A stretch of DNA of 15,450 nucleotides. Origin: Ignavibacteriales bacterium CG12_big_fil_rev_8_21_14_0_65_30_8. Lineage in GTDB: Bacteria; Bacteroidota; Ignavibacteria; Ignavibacteriales; Ignavibacteriaceae. This document shows positions 1 to 7,288 of the stretch, piece by piece (position 1 is the first letter of the stretch; each line of letters starts with the position of its first letter). The notes beneath the pieces were generated by a model. That model did no database searches. It was not told the origin of the DNA and worked only from the letters and a program-made list of their open reading frames with translations. Made by a program: the position numbers and the translations under genes. The stretch covers positions 1 through 15,450 of the forward strand of contig PFGS01000214.1 in NCBI GenBank assembly GCA_002783525.1, written 5' to 3'.

Positions 1-426
1 TTTGCCGCAAATATGGATTTGATAAGTATCAATCCTGAATTTAATTTATATGATTCTGAATGGCCTATAAGAACATATCAATATCAATTTCCACCGGGTA
101 AGACGGTTTGGTATGAAGGGAAAAGAGTTGGTGAGACACTTAATTCATTAATTTGTGATGGTACAATAGTTTCCGGTGGTCATGTGGAAAGATCACTAAT
201 TAGTCCAAATGTTAAAATTAATAGTTACAGCGAAATAAAAGACTCAATAATAATGAATAATTGTAAAATCGGCAGACATACTAAAATCAAAAATGCAATA
301 ATTGATAAGAATGTAATTATACCTGAAAATTATGAAATTGGATATAATTTAGAAGAAGATAAAAAGAAATTTACTGTAACCGAAAGCGGTTTAGTAATAA
401 TTGCAAAGAATCAAGTTTTAGAATAA
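1..426 (+). CDS. glgC: Glucose-1-phosphate adenylyltransferase, C-terminal part (5' end outside window)
   Basis: The frame is open from base 1 and ends at TAA 424-426, so this is the last ~141 residues of a longer gene. The enzyme makes ADP-glucose from ATP and glucose-1-phosphate, the committed step of bacterial glycogen synthesis in the cytosol. The visible part matches the family's C-terminus: an ANMDL stretch at the window edge, YDSEWPIRTY, then GETLNSLICDGTIVSGG leading into the left-handed beta-helix, whose short imperfect repeats (VERSLISPNV, IKDSIIMNNCKIG, IKNAIIDKNVIIPE) are typical of sugar-nucleotidyltransferase tails. The closing EEDKKKFTVTESGLVII resembles the end of E. coli GlgC. 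The nucleotidyltransferase domain lies upstream, so catalytic residues cannot be checked. An internal ATG at 13 is not the true start. Confidence 0.93.
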   Translation, partial: FAANMDLISINPEFNLYDSEWPIRTYQYQFPPGKTVWYEGKRVGETLNSLICDGTIVSGGHVERSLISPNVKINSYSEIKDSIIMNNCKIGRHTKIKNAIIDKNVIIPENYEIGYNLEEDKKKFTVTESGLVIIAKNQVLE

Positions 427-509
427 TATTTTATTATTCATATTTGGCTTTCCTCAAAATAAATTAATTCTCCTCGCAGATTACCAACAATATTTATAAA
501 TTTCAGAAT

Positions 510-2333
510 ATGAACGATTTAATAAAAACAAAGCTAAAAAATCTCCCAAAGAATTCAGGTGTTTATCAGTTTATTGATGAAAAAGGGAAAGTGATTTATA
601 TAGGTAAAGCTAAAAACTTAAACAACCGTGTTAAATCTTATTTTCATACAAAAGTAAACTCAGGTAAAACACTTGCAATGGTAAATAAAGTAAATGATCT
701 GGAATTAATTGTAACCGATAATGAAATTGAAGCTTTGGTTTTAGAGAATAATCTTATCAAACAATACAAACCAAGATATAATATAAATCTTAAAGACGAT
801 AAATCTTTTCCGTTTATAAAAATTACTAATGAATTATTCCCAAGGATTTATTCTACAAGAAGAGTTGAAAGAGACGGTTCAAAATATTTTGGCCCTTACA
901 CAAGCGTGAAATATATGAAGTCATCTTTAAGAATGATAAACTCTACTTTTAGAATAAGAAGCTGTAAACTTGATATAACCGATGAAGCAATTAAAAATAA
1001 AAAATTTAAAGTCTGCTTAGACTATCATATTAAAAAATGCAATGGACCTTGTGAAGGTTTAGAAACAGCACAACAATACAATGAAATGGTTGATGAAGTT
1101 GTAAAAGTACTAAAAGGAAGAACAGATCATCTGGTAGAAGATTTAAATAAAAAAATGGAAAAAGCAGTTGAAAATTTAGAATATGAAATTGCTGCTGAAT
1201 TAAGAGATAAAATTAAAAATCTGAACAAAATATTAGAGAAACAAAAAATTGTTTCAAATGATTTTACTGACAAAGATGTAATTGGTGTTGCCTATGAAGG
1301 TAATACTGCTTCCTGTTCAATATTTATAATTAGAAATGGAAAGTTGATATCTAAGAAAGAAATAAATCTCAGTATTAAAAATGAAGTTGAGCTAGCTGAA
1401 GTTTACTCTTCTGCAATTAAATTTTTCTATGATGAGTTTGTAGAAGTTCCTCCGGAGATTTTATTAGAAGTAGAGCCTGAAGAAATTGAATTACTTTCAA
1501 ATTGGTTAAATGATAAATGCGATAGAAAATTTAAATTTGTAATCCCAAAAAGATTAAGCGAAAATCTTTCACTGGTAAGAATGGCAAAGCAGAATGCGAT
1601 CCTGCAGCTAAAAGAGATCCAATTACAAAAAATGAAAAAGCAAGGCAACCTCCCCTATCCTCTTTCAGCATTAAAAAGAGACCTAATGCTTAATGATCTG
1701 CCTAGAAAAATTGAATGCTTTGATATTTCTAATATCCAAGGTTCAGATTCTGTTGCAAGTATGGTTGTTTTTGAAGATGGAAAACCAAAGAAAAGTAAAT
1801 ACAGAAAATTTATTATCAAAAGCGTAGATGGACCAGATGATTTTTTAAGTATGAGAGAAGTAATTGAAAGAAGATACTCCAAAGTAAAAGAAAAAGGAGA
1901 ATTCTTACCAGAATTGATAATGGTTGATGGAGGTAAAGGACAACTATCAAGTGCTGATAGTATTCTTAAAGAATTGGGTTTTAAAAATTATAATATAATC
2001 GGACTTGCAAAAAGATTGGAAGAAGTATTTATTCCGGAACATTCAGATCCGATGTCAATTCCCAAGACCTCATCGGGTTTAAAACTTTTACAGCAAATTA
2101 GAAATGAAGCTCACCGTTTTGCAATTACATTCCACAGAAGCAGAAGAATTAAAAGAATTATCAATTCTGAATTGACAAGTATTGAAGGGATTGGGGAAGC
2201 AACTGCCGAACAGTTATTAAAATCATTGGGAAGTTTAACAAAAATAAAAAATGCTGATTTTAATTCTCTTTCTGAATTTGTTGGTAAGAGTAAGGCAAAT
2301 ATTATTATCAGATATTTTAATGAAAATAAATAA
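510..2333 (+). CDS. uvrC: UvrABC system protein C, nucleotide excision repair endonuclease
   Basis: UvrC makes the dual incisions on both sides of a lesion bound by UvrB. At 607 aa it is full length. Domains in order: GIY-YIG nuclease (about 12-95) with Y19, Y30, R40, E79 and N91 in the expected places; a cysteine cluster (CLDYHIKKCNGPC, near 170-182) typical of UvrC; a UVR domain (about 200-240, LEYEIAAELRDKIKNL) for UvrB contact; an RNase H-like second nuclease with acidic and histidine positions D405 (ECFDISN), D473 (MVDGGKGQ) and H535 (EAHRFAITFHR); and a C-terminal helix-hairpin-helix (LTSIEGIGEATAEQLL). All key residues are present, so it should be active. The gene follows glgC by 83 bp without a clear Shine-Dalgarno. 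Its stop lies 2 bp from the stop of the opposing antiporter gene. Confidence 0.98.
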   Translation: MNDLIKTKLKNLPKNSGVYQFIDEKGKVIYIGKAKNLNNRVKSYFHTKVNSGKTLAMVNKVNDLELIVTDNEIEALVLENNLIKQYKPRYNINLKDDKSFPFIKITNELFPRIYSTRRVERDGSKYFGPYTSVKYMKSSLRMINSTFRIRSCKLDITDEAIKNKKFKVCLDYHIKKCNGPCEGLETAQQYNEMVDEVVKVLKGRTDHLVEDLNKKMEKAVENLEYEIAAELRDKIKNLNKILEKQKIVSNDFTDKDVIGVAYEGNTASCSIFIIRNGKLISKKEINLSIKNEVELAEVYSSAIKFFYDEFVEVPPEILLEVEPEEIELLSNWLNDKCDRKFKFVIPKRLSENLSLVRMAKQNAILQLKEIQLQKMKKQGNLPYPLSALKRDLMLNDLPRKIECFDISNIQGSDSVASMVVFEDGKPKKSKYRKFIIKSVDGPDDFLSMREVIERRYSKVKEKGEFLPELIMVDGGKGQLSSADSILKELGFKNYNIIGLAKRLEEVFIPEHSDPMSIPKTSSGLKLLQQIRNEAHRFAITFHRSRRIKRIINSELTSIEGIGEATAEQLLKSLGSLTKIKNADFNSLSEFVGKSKANIIIRYFNENK

Positions 2334-2335
2334 TT

Positions 2336-4231
2336 TTATTTTGTCACTTCACTGTATTTATAATCAAGTTTTTTGCCGAAGATAAATAATATTGCTACAA
2401 GTATAACAGTGATTATTATTATTGAAAAATATGGTGAAAAACCATAAGCAGTTGGTATATCACCTATAAGCATGCAGAAAAATGCTACAACTACTGCATA
2501 AGGCAACTGAGTTCTGACGTGATCAATATGGTCGCAACCTGATGCCATCGAGCTTAAAATAGTTGTATCAGATATAGGCGAGCAGTGGTCTCCAAAAACA
2601 GAACCGGTTAAAACAGAACTAATTACACCATGTAAAATAATTTGTGAATCCATTGGATTAAAATTATAAAGGTGTGTAACACTTACAGCCAAAGGTATTA
2701 CAATAGGCATCATTATAGCCATAGTTCCCCAACTTGTACCAGTAGAAAAACTTGTTAATGCACATAAAAGAAATACAAGTACGGGAAGAAATCTCGGATT
2801 AAGTGAATCACCCAAAACACTAACTATATAATCCGCTGTTTTCATTTCATTTGTTATCGTACCGATCGACCACGCCAGAGTTAAAATGATCAAAGCTAAA
2901 AACATAGAGCGCAGACCCATAAACCAGGCATCAACTGTTTCTTTAAGTGTCATGATCTTTTGAAGAATTATCATTACGCCGGCTACCACACAAGCTGAAA
3001 AACTTGCCCACAATAGTGAGGTATAAGAATCAGAATTACCTATAATATCTCTAATACTAAAATCAGTAATACCTTTTTCAACTAATGTATTTGAACCTGT
3101 AATATAAAGTCCTAATACAGTTCCAAATACAAGAATAAGAATTGGTATTACACCATTATACCATCTGGCTTTATCTTCATTTCCAAAAAGTTCGGTTGAT
3201 TCGGTTAGATCTTTGCTGGTTAAATTATCACTACGCATAACCTTACCTTCATCAATTGCTCTTTTTTCAGCTTTATACATCGGACCGAAATCACGCTTTA
3301 AATATGATACAAGGAATACAAAAACTAACATCAGAATGGGATAGAAACGGTAAGGAATAGTTTGAAGAAATACATCGTAAGCATTTTCTGTTGATCCGAG
3401 CATATTCAAACCATCGTGAATAAGACCAACTTCATAACCAATCCAAGAACTTACAATAAAAATACTAACAACAGGAGCTGCCGTTGCATCAACAATAAAA
3501 GAAAGTTTCTCTCTAGATACACGCAACTTGTCAGTAATAGGTCTCATTAAATTACCGACAATTAAAGTGTTAGCATAATCATCAAAGAAAATTGCAATGC
3601 CCATTAACCAGGTAGAAAGTAAACCGGATTTTCTTGTCTTGGCAAATTTTGTAATTAAATCAGCTAAACCTTTTGTCCCCCCTGACTTTGAAATCAACCC
3701 AACAACACCACCAAAAAGCGAAGTAAAAACAATTATCTGAATATGTGATACATCGGTAAGTGCATTAATAATATATGTATCTATTACTTTTAAAAATCCT
3801 ATTAATGGATTATAATCATTAATAAAAATTGCACCCGAAAAAATACCTATCAACAATGCTATAATAACTTGCCTAAAGATAAGGGCTAATAATATTGCAA
3901 GCAGAGGAGGCACTAAACTAAGCCAGCCAGGTATGATTCTTATATTTGATGAGATATTGCTAATTTCTTTGGTTGAAACAAACAAATCACCTGTAAGACT
4001 TGTTGCAATTGAAGTATCTATTTTACTATTCTTAATAGATAAATTATATTCTTGATTTGTATCTGTATTGCTGAGAATTAAAGTAATATTATTTAATGAA
4101 TCGGGAATATTATTTAATTTTACTGAAAATTTGACACTTTGTAACCCAAAAGAAGGAGTTGAAAGGTTTTGTGCTTTAAGAAATGTAAAACTTAAAGAAA
4201 TAAGAAAAAGTGTAAATGCTATTTTTTTCAA
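2336..4231 (-). CDS. Na+/H+ antiporter NhaC-family transporter with secreted N-terminal extension
   Basis: A 631-aa polytopic inner-membrane protein of the NhaC family, whose members exchange sodium for protons; some relatives carry organic acids, so the substrate is not certain. Seen: many hydrophobic segments from residue ~103 onward, the family hallmark FFDDYANTLIVGN (D217, D218), an FGGVVGLISKSGGTKG segment, SFSTGTSWGTMAIMMP and VFGDHCSPISDTTILSS. Unusually, the protein begins with a signal peptide (residues 1-20, KKIAFTLFLISLSFTFLKA, probable cut before Q21). About 80 mostly polar, Ser/Asn/Thr-rich, beta-like residues follow before the first transporter helix. The start codon is TTG (complement of 4229-4231). 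No in-frame ATG precedes it before an upstream stop, and the signal peptide supports this start. It is convergent with uvrC and divergent from the lipoprotein gene. Confidence 0.9.
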   Translation of the reverse strand: MKKIAFTLFLISLSFTFLKAQNLSTPSFGLQSVKFSVKLNNIPDSLNNITLILSNTDTNQEYNLSIKNSKIDTSIATSLTGDLFVSTKEISNISSNIRIIPGWLSLVPPLLAILLALIFRQVIIALLIGIFSGAIFINDYNPLIGFLKVIDTYIINALTDVSHIQIIVFTSLFGGVVGLISKSGGTKGLADLITKFAKTRKSGLLSTWLMGIAIFFDDYANTLIVGNLMRPITDKLRVSREKLSFIVDATAAPVVSIFIVSSWIGYEVGLIHDGLNMLGSTENAYDVFLQTIPYRFYPILMLVFVFLVSYLKRDFGPMYKAEKRAIDEGKVMRSDNLTSKDLTESTELFGNEDKARWYNGVIPILILVFGTVLGLYITGSNTLVEKGITDFSIRDIIGNSDSYTSLLWASFSACVVAGVMIILQKIMTLKETVDAWFMGLRSMFLALIILTLAWSIGTITNEMKTADYIVSVLGDSLNPRFLPVLVFLLCALTSFSTGTSWGTMAIMMPIVIPLAVSVTHLYNFNPMDSQIILHGVISSVLTGSVFGDHCSPISDTTILSSMASGCDHIDHVRTQLPYAVVVAFFCMLIGDIPTAYGFSPYFSIIIITVILVAILFIFGKKLDYKYSEVTK

Positions 4232-4365
4232 GTTATAAGTTTTTCTATACTATTGTAGTAAATATTACTTCATTAGACTTAAATAATAATCTTGAATCAA
4301 TATAAAATCATTTAAAAATAAATCAAAATTAATTATTATATTTTATTAAGTTTAATATTAGATTT
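4232..4365. other. Divergent intergenic region between antiporter and lipoprotein genes
   Basis: This AT-rich 134-bp gap must hold the start signals for both the leftward antiporter and the rightward lipoprotein gene. I see no sigma-70 pair at proper spacing: TTGAAT at 4292 and TATAAA at 4301 are only 3 bp apart. There is no convincing Bacteroidota-type TAnnTTTG element, and neither gene has a Shine-Dalgarno. Confidence 0.4.
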
Positions 4366-5556
4366 ATGACTAAAAACTTACTAACTACATTTTTCATCAT
4401 ATCTATATTATTTACAGGTTGTATTAAAAAGCCTGAGAATAATAAACTTCCATTAACCAAAAAAGTTTTAGAGAAAACAGTATTAAGAGCTCTTAACGGA
4501 AATAAATCTGCAAATGATTCTCTTTCGAATTTAATTGATTATTCACTTCCTTTAGAACCAAATTACAGTGAGTTTTTTATTGACAGTTCTCTGATCAATA
4601 ATTCAAAAGTAATTTTTACTGTTTTAATGACATTTGAAAATCCGATCTATAACAGATTTGCTGTTTATAATACAAACTTAGATCTAGAATTAATTGATAA
4701 GTCTTTAAATGGTAGGATCTATAAAGAACAATTATTTTTAAGCGGTACAAATTTTATAAAACTTACTGAGGATTTTTTGAGTAAAGATATATTTAAGTTA
4801 ACGAGGATTTCCTTGTATAAAGCTGATACCGCTTCGGTTGATTTAGTTTTCCGTACATTTTCAAAATTGATCGATAGAAGAAGAATTTATTCTCAGGATA
4901 TTACCGAGATTAATAATGATAGCATAGTAACTAAATTAAACAGCACAATAAGAACTTCTATTAGAAATAAAACTGATAAATTTATATATTCCTCGTTTAA
5001 CAAAAAATATGTTTCTGAGGATAATTTGTTTTATGATTTTGTCACTGATTTTATTAACAAAGCTAAAGTAAATATTAAACTCCCCATAATTACAGACAGA
5101 AAATCTACTTTTGCTTCTGTTGGAATAACAGAAGATCTGATTATTGACAGGAACGACCCAAAAGTAAAACTACCTTCAGGCTTTACAATTAGTTTAAGCA
5201 ATACTTGGAATAGAATAGATAATTTTATGATCCGAAGCCATATACTTAAAGGCAAAGAAGGTACCAGATTTTTAAACAATGTAATTGGTAGTACAATATC
5301 TATTATTAAGTTAGATGAACTTGAAAATGTAACTGAATATTGCAAATACCCTTTTATAACAGAGACAAAAGGACAGGCAAATATTAGAGCAACTGAAAGA
5401 ATGGTCTATGGAAAAACATTTTATCAATTATTTGAATTTACAGGTGAGGGTCAAACATATTTAATGATAATGGATGGCTCTAAGTATACTTACAAAAAAT
5501 ATGAAAACCTGTATAAAGAAATAATTAATTCATTTAGAATTATTAAACAGGTCTAG
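4366..5556 (+). CDS. Predicted lipoprotein of unknown function
   Basis: A 396-aa protein with a type II signal peptide: basic start (MTKNLL), hydrophobic core, and LFTGC with the lipidation Cys at residue 19, followed by a Lys/Asn-rich tether. It is therefore expected on the periplasmic or outer-membrane face. The body has no cysteine-rich, metal-binding or catalytic motif that I recognise. The last ~130 residues (from about 265, SGFTISLSNTWNRID, to YENLYKEIINSFRII) have the strand pattern and closing helix seen in PsbP/Mog1-like folds. This is a fold-level impression, not a family assignment. Next downstream is the small membrane protein at 5666 (109-bp gap), possibly co-transcribed. No enzymatic function can be supported. 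Confidence 0.8.
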   Translation: MTKNLLTTFFIISILFTGCIKKPENNKLPLTKKVLEKTVLRALNGNKSANDSLSNLIDYSLPLEPNYSEFFIDSSLINNSKVIFTVLMTFENPIYNRFAVYNTNLDLELIDKSLNGRIYKEQLFLSGTNFIKLTEDFLSKDIFKLTRISLYKADTASVDLVFRTFSKLIDRRRIYSQDITEINNDSIVTKLNSTIRTSIRNKTDKFIYSSFNKKYVSEDNLFYDFVTDFINKAKVNIKLPIITDRKSTFASVGITEDLIIDRNDPKVKLPSGFTISLSNTWNRIDNFMIRSHILKGKEGTRFLNNVIGSTISIIKLDELENVTEYCKYPFITETKGQANIRATERMVYGKTFYQLFEFTGEGQTYLMIMDGSKYTYKKYENLYKEIINSFRIIKQV

Positions 5557-5665
5557 AGTTTCAAATTAAAATTTTTATCATTTTAGGTTCAATAATTTTA
5601 TATTGACTTTAATAATAAAAATTTGCAAATAAACATATTCTTTAACTTAATTTTAAGAGTTTACA

Positions 5666-6118
5666 ATGTTTCAACAAAAACTTAAAACTAAAACAATCCC
5701 ATTTCTTATATTCATATTATTTTATGTTACTGTGTTTGGGCAATCAAACACACTAGCACAGGACATATTCAAAGTAAATGATAGTGGCCCAGGTGGAGGT
5801 GGAAGTACAACTTTTACAACAACATCATTAGAAAATGATAAAGATAAAACTTCTACTATATGGATATTAATGGGAATTACTACAGGTCTGGTCTTATTTT
5901 ATAAATTTTTTATTCAAAAGAAAAAAACTGACGATGAAATAAATGATTCAACTTCTACTTCAATATTATTCAAAAATAATGTTCATATAAAAACTGCTGT
6001 TGCAAAGATTAAAGATGTTGAAAAAAAATCTCCGTTTAATCTTTATTTAGGTATAAGAAGGGATGATCCCGTTTTTAATAAAAAAACTTATTTACTTGGA
6101 GTGTCCTTCAATTTGTAA
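5666..6118 (+). CDS. Small exported membrane protein of unknown function
   Basis: A 150-aa protein that I do not recognise. Visible parts: a Lys-rich start and hydrophobic signal segment (about 10-25, IPFLIFILFYVTVFG, possible cut before Q26); a Gly-rich patch at 41-46 (GPGGGG) followed by a Thr/Ser run; a single membrane helix at about 64-83 (TIWILMGITTGLVLFYKFF) ending in QKKKTDD; and a polar C-terminal tail closing with YLLGVSFNL, which reads like a terminal amphipathic beta strand. Topology would put the Gly/Thr-rich segment outside and the tail in the cytosol if the signal is cleaved. It follows the lipoprotein gene in the same direction. Its stop lies 22 bp before the SRP RNA stem on the other strand, which may stop its transcript. 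Confidence 0.65.
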   Translation: MFQQKLKTKTIPFLIFILFYVTVFGQSNTLAQDIFKVNDSGPGGGGSTTFTTTSLENDKDKTSTIWILMGITTGLVLFYKFFIQKKKTDDEINDSTSTSILFKNNVHIKTAVAKIKDVEKKSPFNLYLGIRRDDPVFNKKTYLLGVSFNL

Positions 6119-6140
6119 TTTATCTGATTAAAAATAAAAA

Positions 6141-6231
6141 CCGGGACATCAGTTACACAAATATCATGCTTACCGCTGCTTCCTCTCGGACCTGACGGGG
6201 TTGGGCAATCATCTGTTAACCGATACCCGGC
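6141..6231 (-). ncRNA. ffs: Signal recognition particle RNA, small bacterial (4.5S-type)
   Basis: The minus strand carries the SRP domain IV signature: GTCAGGTCC, a GAGA tetraloop (6187-6184), then GGAAGCAGC, which is the Ffh-binding asymmetric and symmetric loop region. The ends pair: CCGGG near the 5' end with CCCGG at the 3' end, and ATCGGTTA with TAACTGAT (one G-U). This gives one long hairpin of about 91 nt. There is no Alu domain, so it is the short 4.5S type. The RNA works with Ffh and FtsY in co-translational membrane targeting. On its own strand the 3' end runs into a U-rich stretch (TTTTTATTTT, 6140-6131), consistent with intrinsic termination. It lies 66 bp downstream of the methyltransferase stop. 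The exact 5' end is uncertain by a few bases. Confidence 0.94.
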
Positions 6232-6240
6232 ATTTTTTTT
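6141..6240 (+). terminator. SRP RNA stem plus T8 run may terminate the rightward transcript
   Basis: Read on the plus strand, the complementary ends of ffs (CCGGG at 6141, CCCGG at 6226-6230) are followed directly by eight T residues at 6233-6240. A transcript from the gene ending at 6118 would fold the antisense copy of the hairpin just before a U-run. The loop is far larger than in a standard terminator, so termination is an inference. Confidence 0.4.
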
Positions 6241-6267
6241 AATTTGGGTTGCTAAGATCCCTAAAAT

Positions 6268-6283
6268 ATTGAACTAATTCAAT
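6268..6283. promoter_or_regulatory. Perfect 6-bp dyad between methyltransferase and ffs
   Basis: ATTGAA and TTCAAT flank the 4-base spacer CTAA, a perfect inverted repeat 14 bp past the methyltransferase stop and 36 bp before the SRP RNA 5' end. It could be a weak terminator hairpin, an operator, or chance in AT-rich DNA. No T-run of useful length follows on the minus strand. Confidence 0.25.
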
Positions 6284-6297
6284 AGACTAATTTTTAT

Positions 6298-7257
6298 TTA
6301 CTTTACTTTTCTATTTATTTCACTTAAAGTATTTCTTTCCCAAAATACATTATTGTAATAACCTTGAATAGATTTATTTTTTTCTGCCAATTCTATTCTT
6401 TTTTGAGCAATACAACAAAAATCCTTATCTATTTCAATTCCGGAAAAATTTCTTCCTAACTTTTTTGAAACAACAGCTGTTGTACCGGAACCTAAAAATG
6501 GATCAAACACAAAATCACCTTTATTTGTACTTGCCAAAATAATTTTTGCTAATAATTTTTCCGGTTTTTGTGTTGGATGATCTGTATTCTCAGGCATTGA
6601 CCAAAAAGGGATTGTAATATCAGTCCATAAATTTGAAGGAAAAGTTATACGAAATGTATTATCACCGGAATTTACCCAATCCTTTGGTAAACCGTTTTTA
6701 TCTTTATAAGGTGCAAGAACTTTTCTTTTTATTTTAACATCATCAACATTAAAAGTATAATTATTACTTTTTGTACAATACCAAATATCTTCAGAACAAT
6801 TTTTCCAATTTGATTTTGCACCTCTTCCCTTTTCTCTTTCCCACGTAATTCTATTTCTAATTATTAAATATTTTTGTGCGATATTAAATAAAGCAGGTGA
6901 TGAATTCCAATCACCGCAAATATATACTGAAGCATTTTGTTTTAATTTTTGAATTAGTTTATTAAACCAACTATCAAACCAAACTTCATAATCATTTAGA
7001 TCAATTTCTTTAAATGAATTTGAATTGAATTTTTTGTTAAGGTTATAAGGAGGATCAACAAATAAAAGATCAATAAATTTATCAGGTAAAAAATCAATAG
7101 TATTAAAAAGGTTTTGGTTTATAATTTTATTTTTTATTTCTTGTTCAGCAGCCTTGTTTTTGATCTTTATCAATTTTTTTGATAAATCTTTCTTTTCTTT
7201 AATTGATAGGAATAGTGTCCTGTTATTTGGTGCAAATTTTTCTGGGGATTTATTCAT
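6298..7257 (-). CDS. Site-specific DNA methyltransferase, beta class (N6-adenine or N4-cytosine)
   Basis: A 319-aa S-adenosylmethionine-dependent DNA methyltransferase. The catalytic motif IV is DPPYN (68-72). The S-adenosylmethionine motif I is FDPFLGSGTT (251-260), after HPTQKPEKLL (227-235) and before the acidic end of the next strand (GIEID, 273-277). Motif IV preceding motif I, with the target-recognition region between (about 130-215, including NCSEDIWYCTKSNNYTF and PSNLWTDITIPFWSMPENTDHPTQKP), defines the beta class, as in M.RsrI and M.MboII relatives. DPPY favours N6-adenine but does not exclude N4-cytosine. The ~50-residue Lys-rich N-terminal stretch before the core is divergent. No restriction endonuclease gene is visible next to it, so it looks solitary. 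It starts 31 bp after the histidine kinase stop and may share its transcript. The target sequence cannot be read from the protein. Confidence 0.93.
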   Translation of the reverse strand: MNKSPEKFAPNNRTLFLSIKEKKDLSKKLIKIKNKAAEQEIKNKIINQNLFNTIDFLPDKFIDLLFVDPPYNLNKKFNSNSFKEIDLNDYEVWFDSWFNKLIQKLKQNASVYICGDWNSSPALFNIAQKYLIIRNRITWEREKGRGAKSNWKNCSEDIWYCTKSNNYTFNVDDVKIKRKVLAPYKDKNGLPKDWVNSGDNTFRITFPSNLWTDITIPFWSMPENTDHPTQKPEKLLAKIILASTNKGDFVFDPFLGSGTTAVVSKKLGRNFSGIEIDKDFCCIAQKRIELAEKNKSIQGYYNNVFWERNTLSEINRKVK

Positions 7258-7288
7258 TCAAATTAGGCTAATAATGTTAAAGTAAATT

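Noticed and set aside
4292..4306. TTGAAT and TATAAA as a sigma-70 promoter for the lipoprotein gene
   Set aside because: The spacing is 3 bp instead of about 17.
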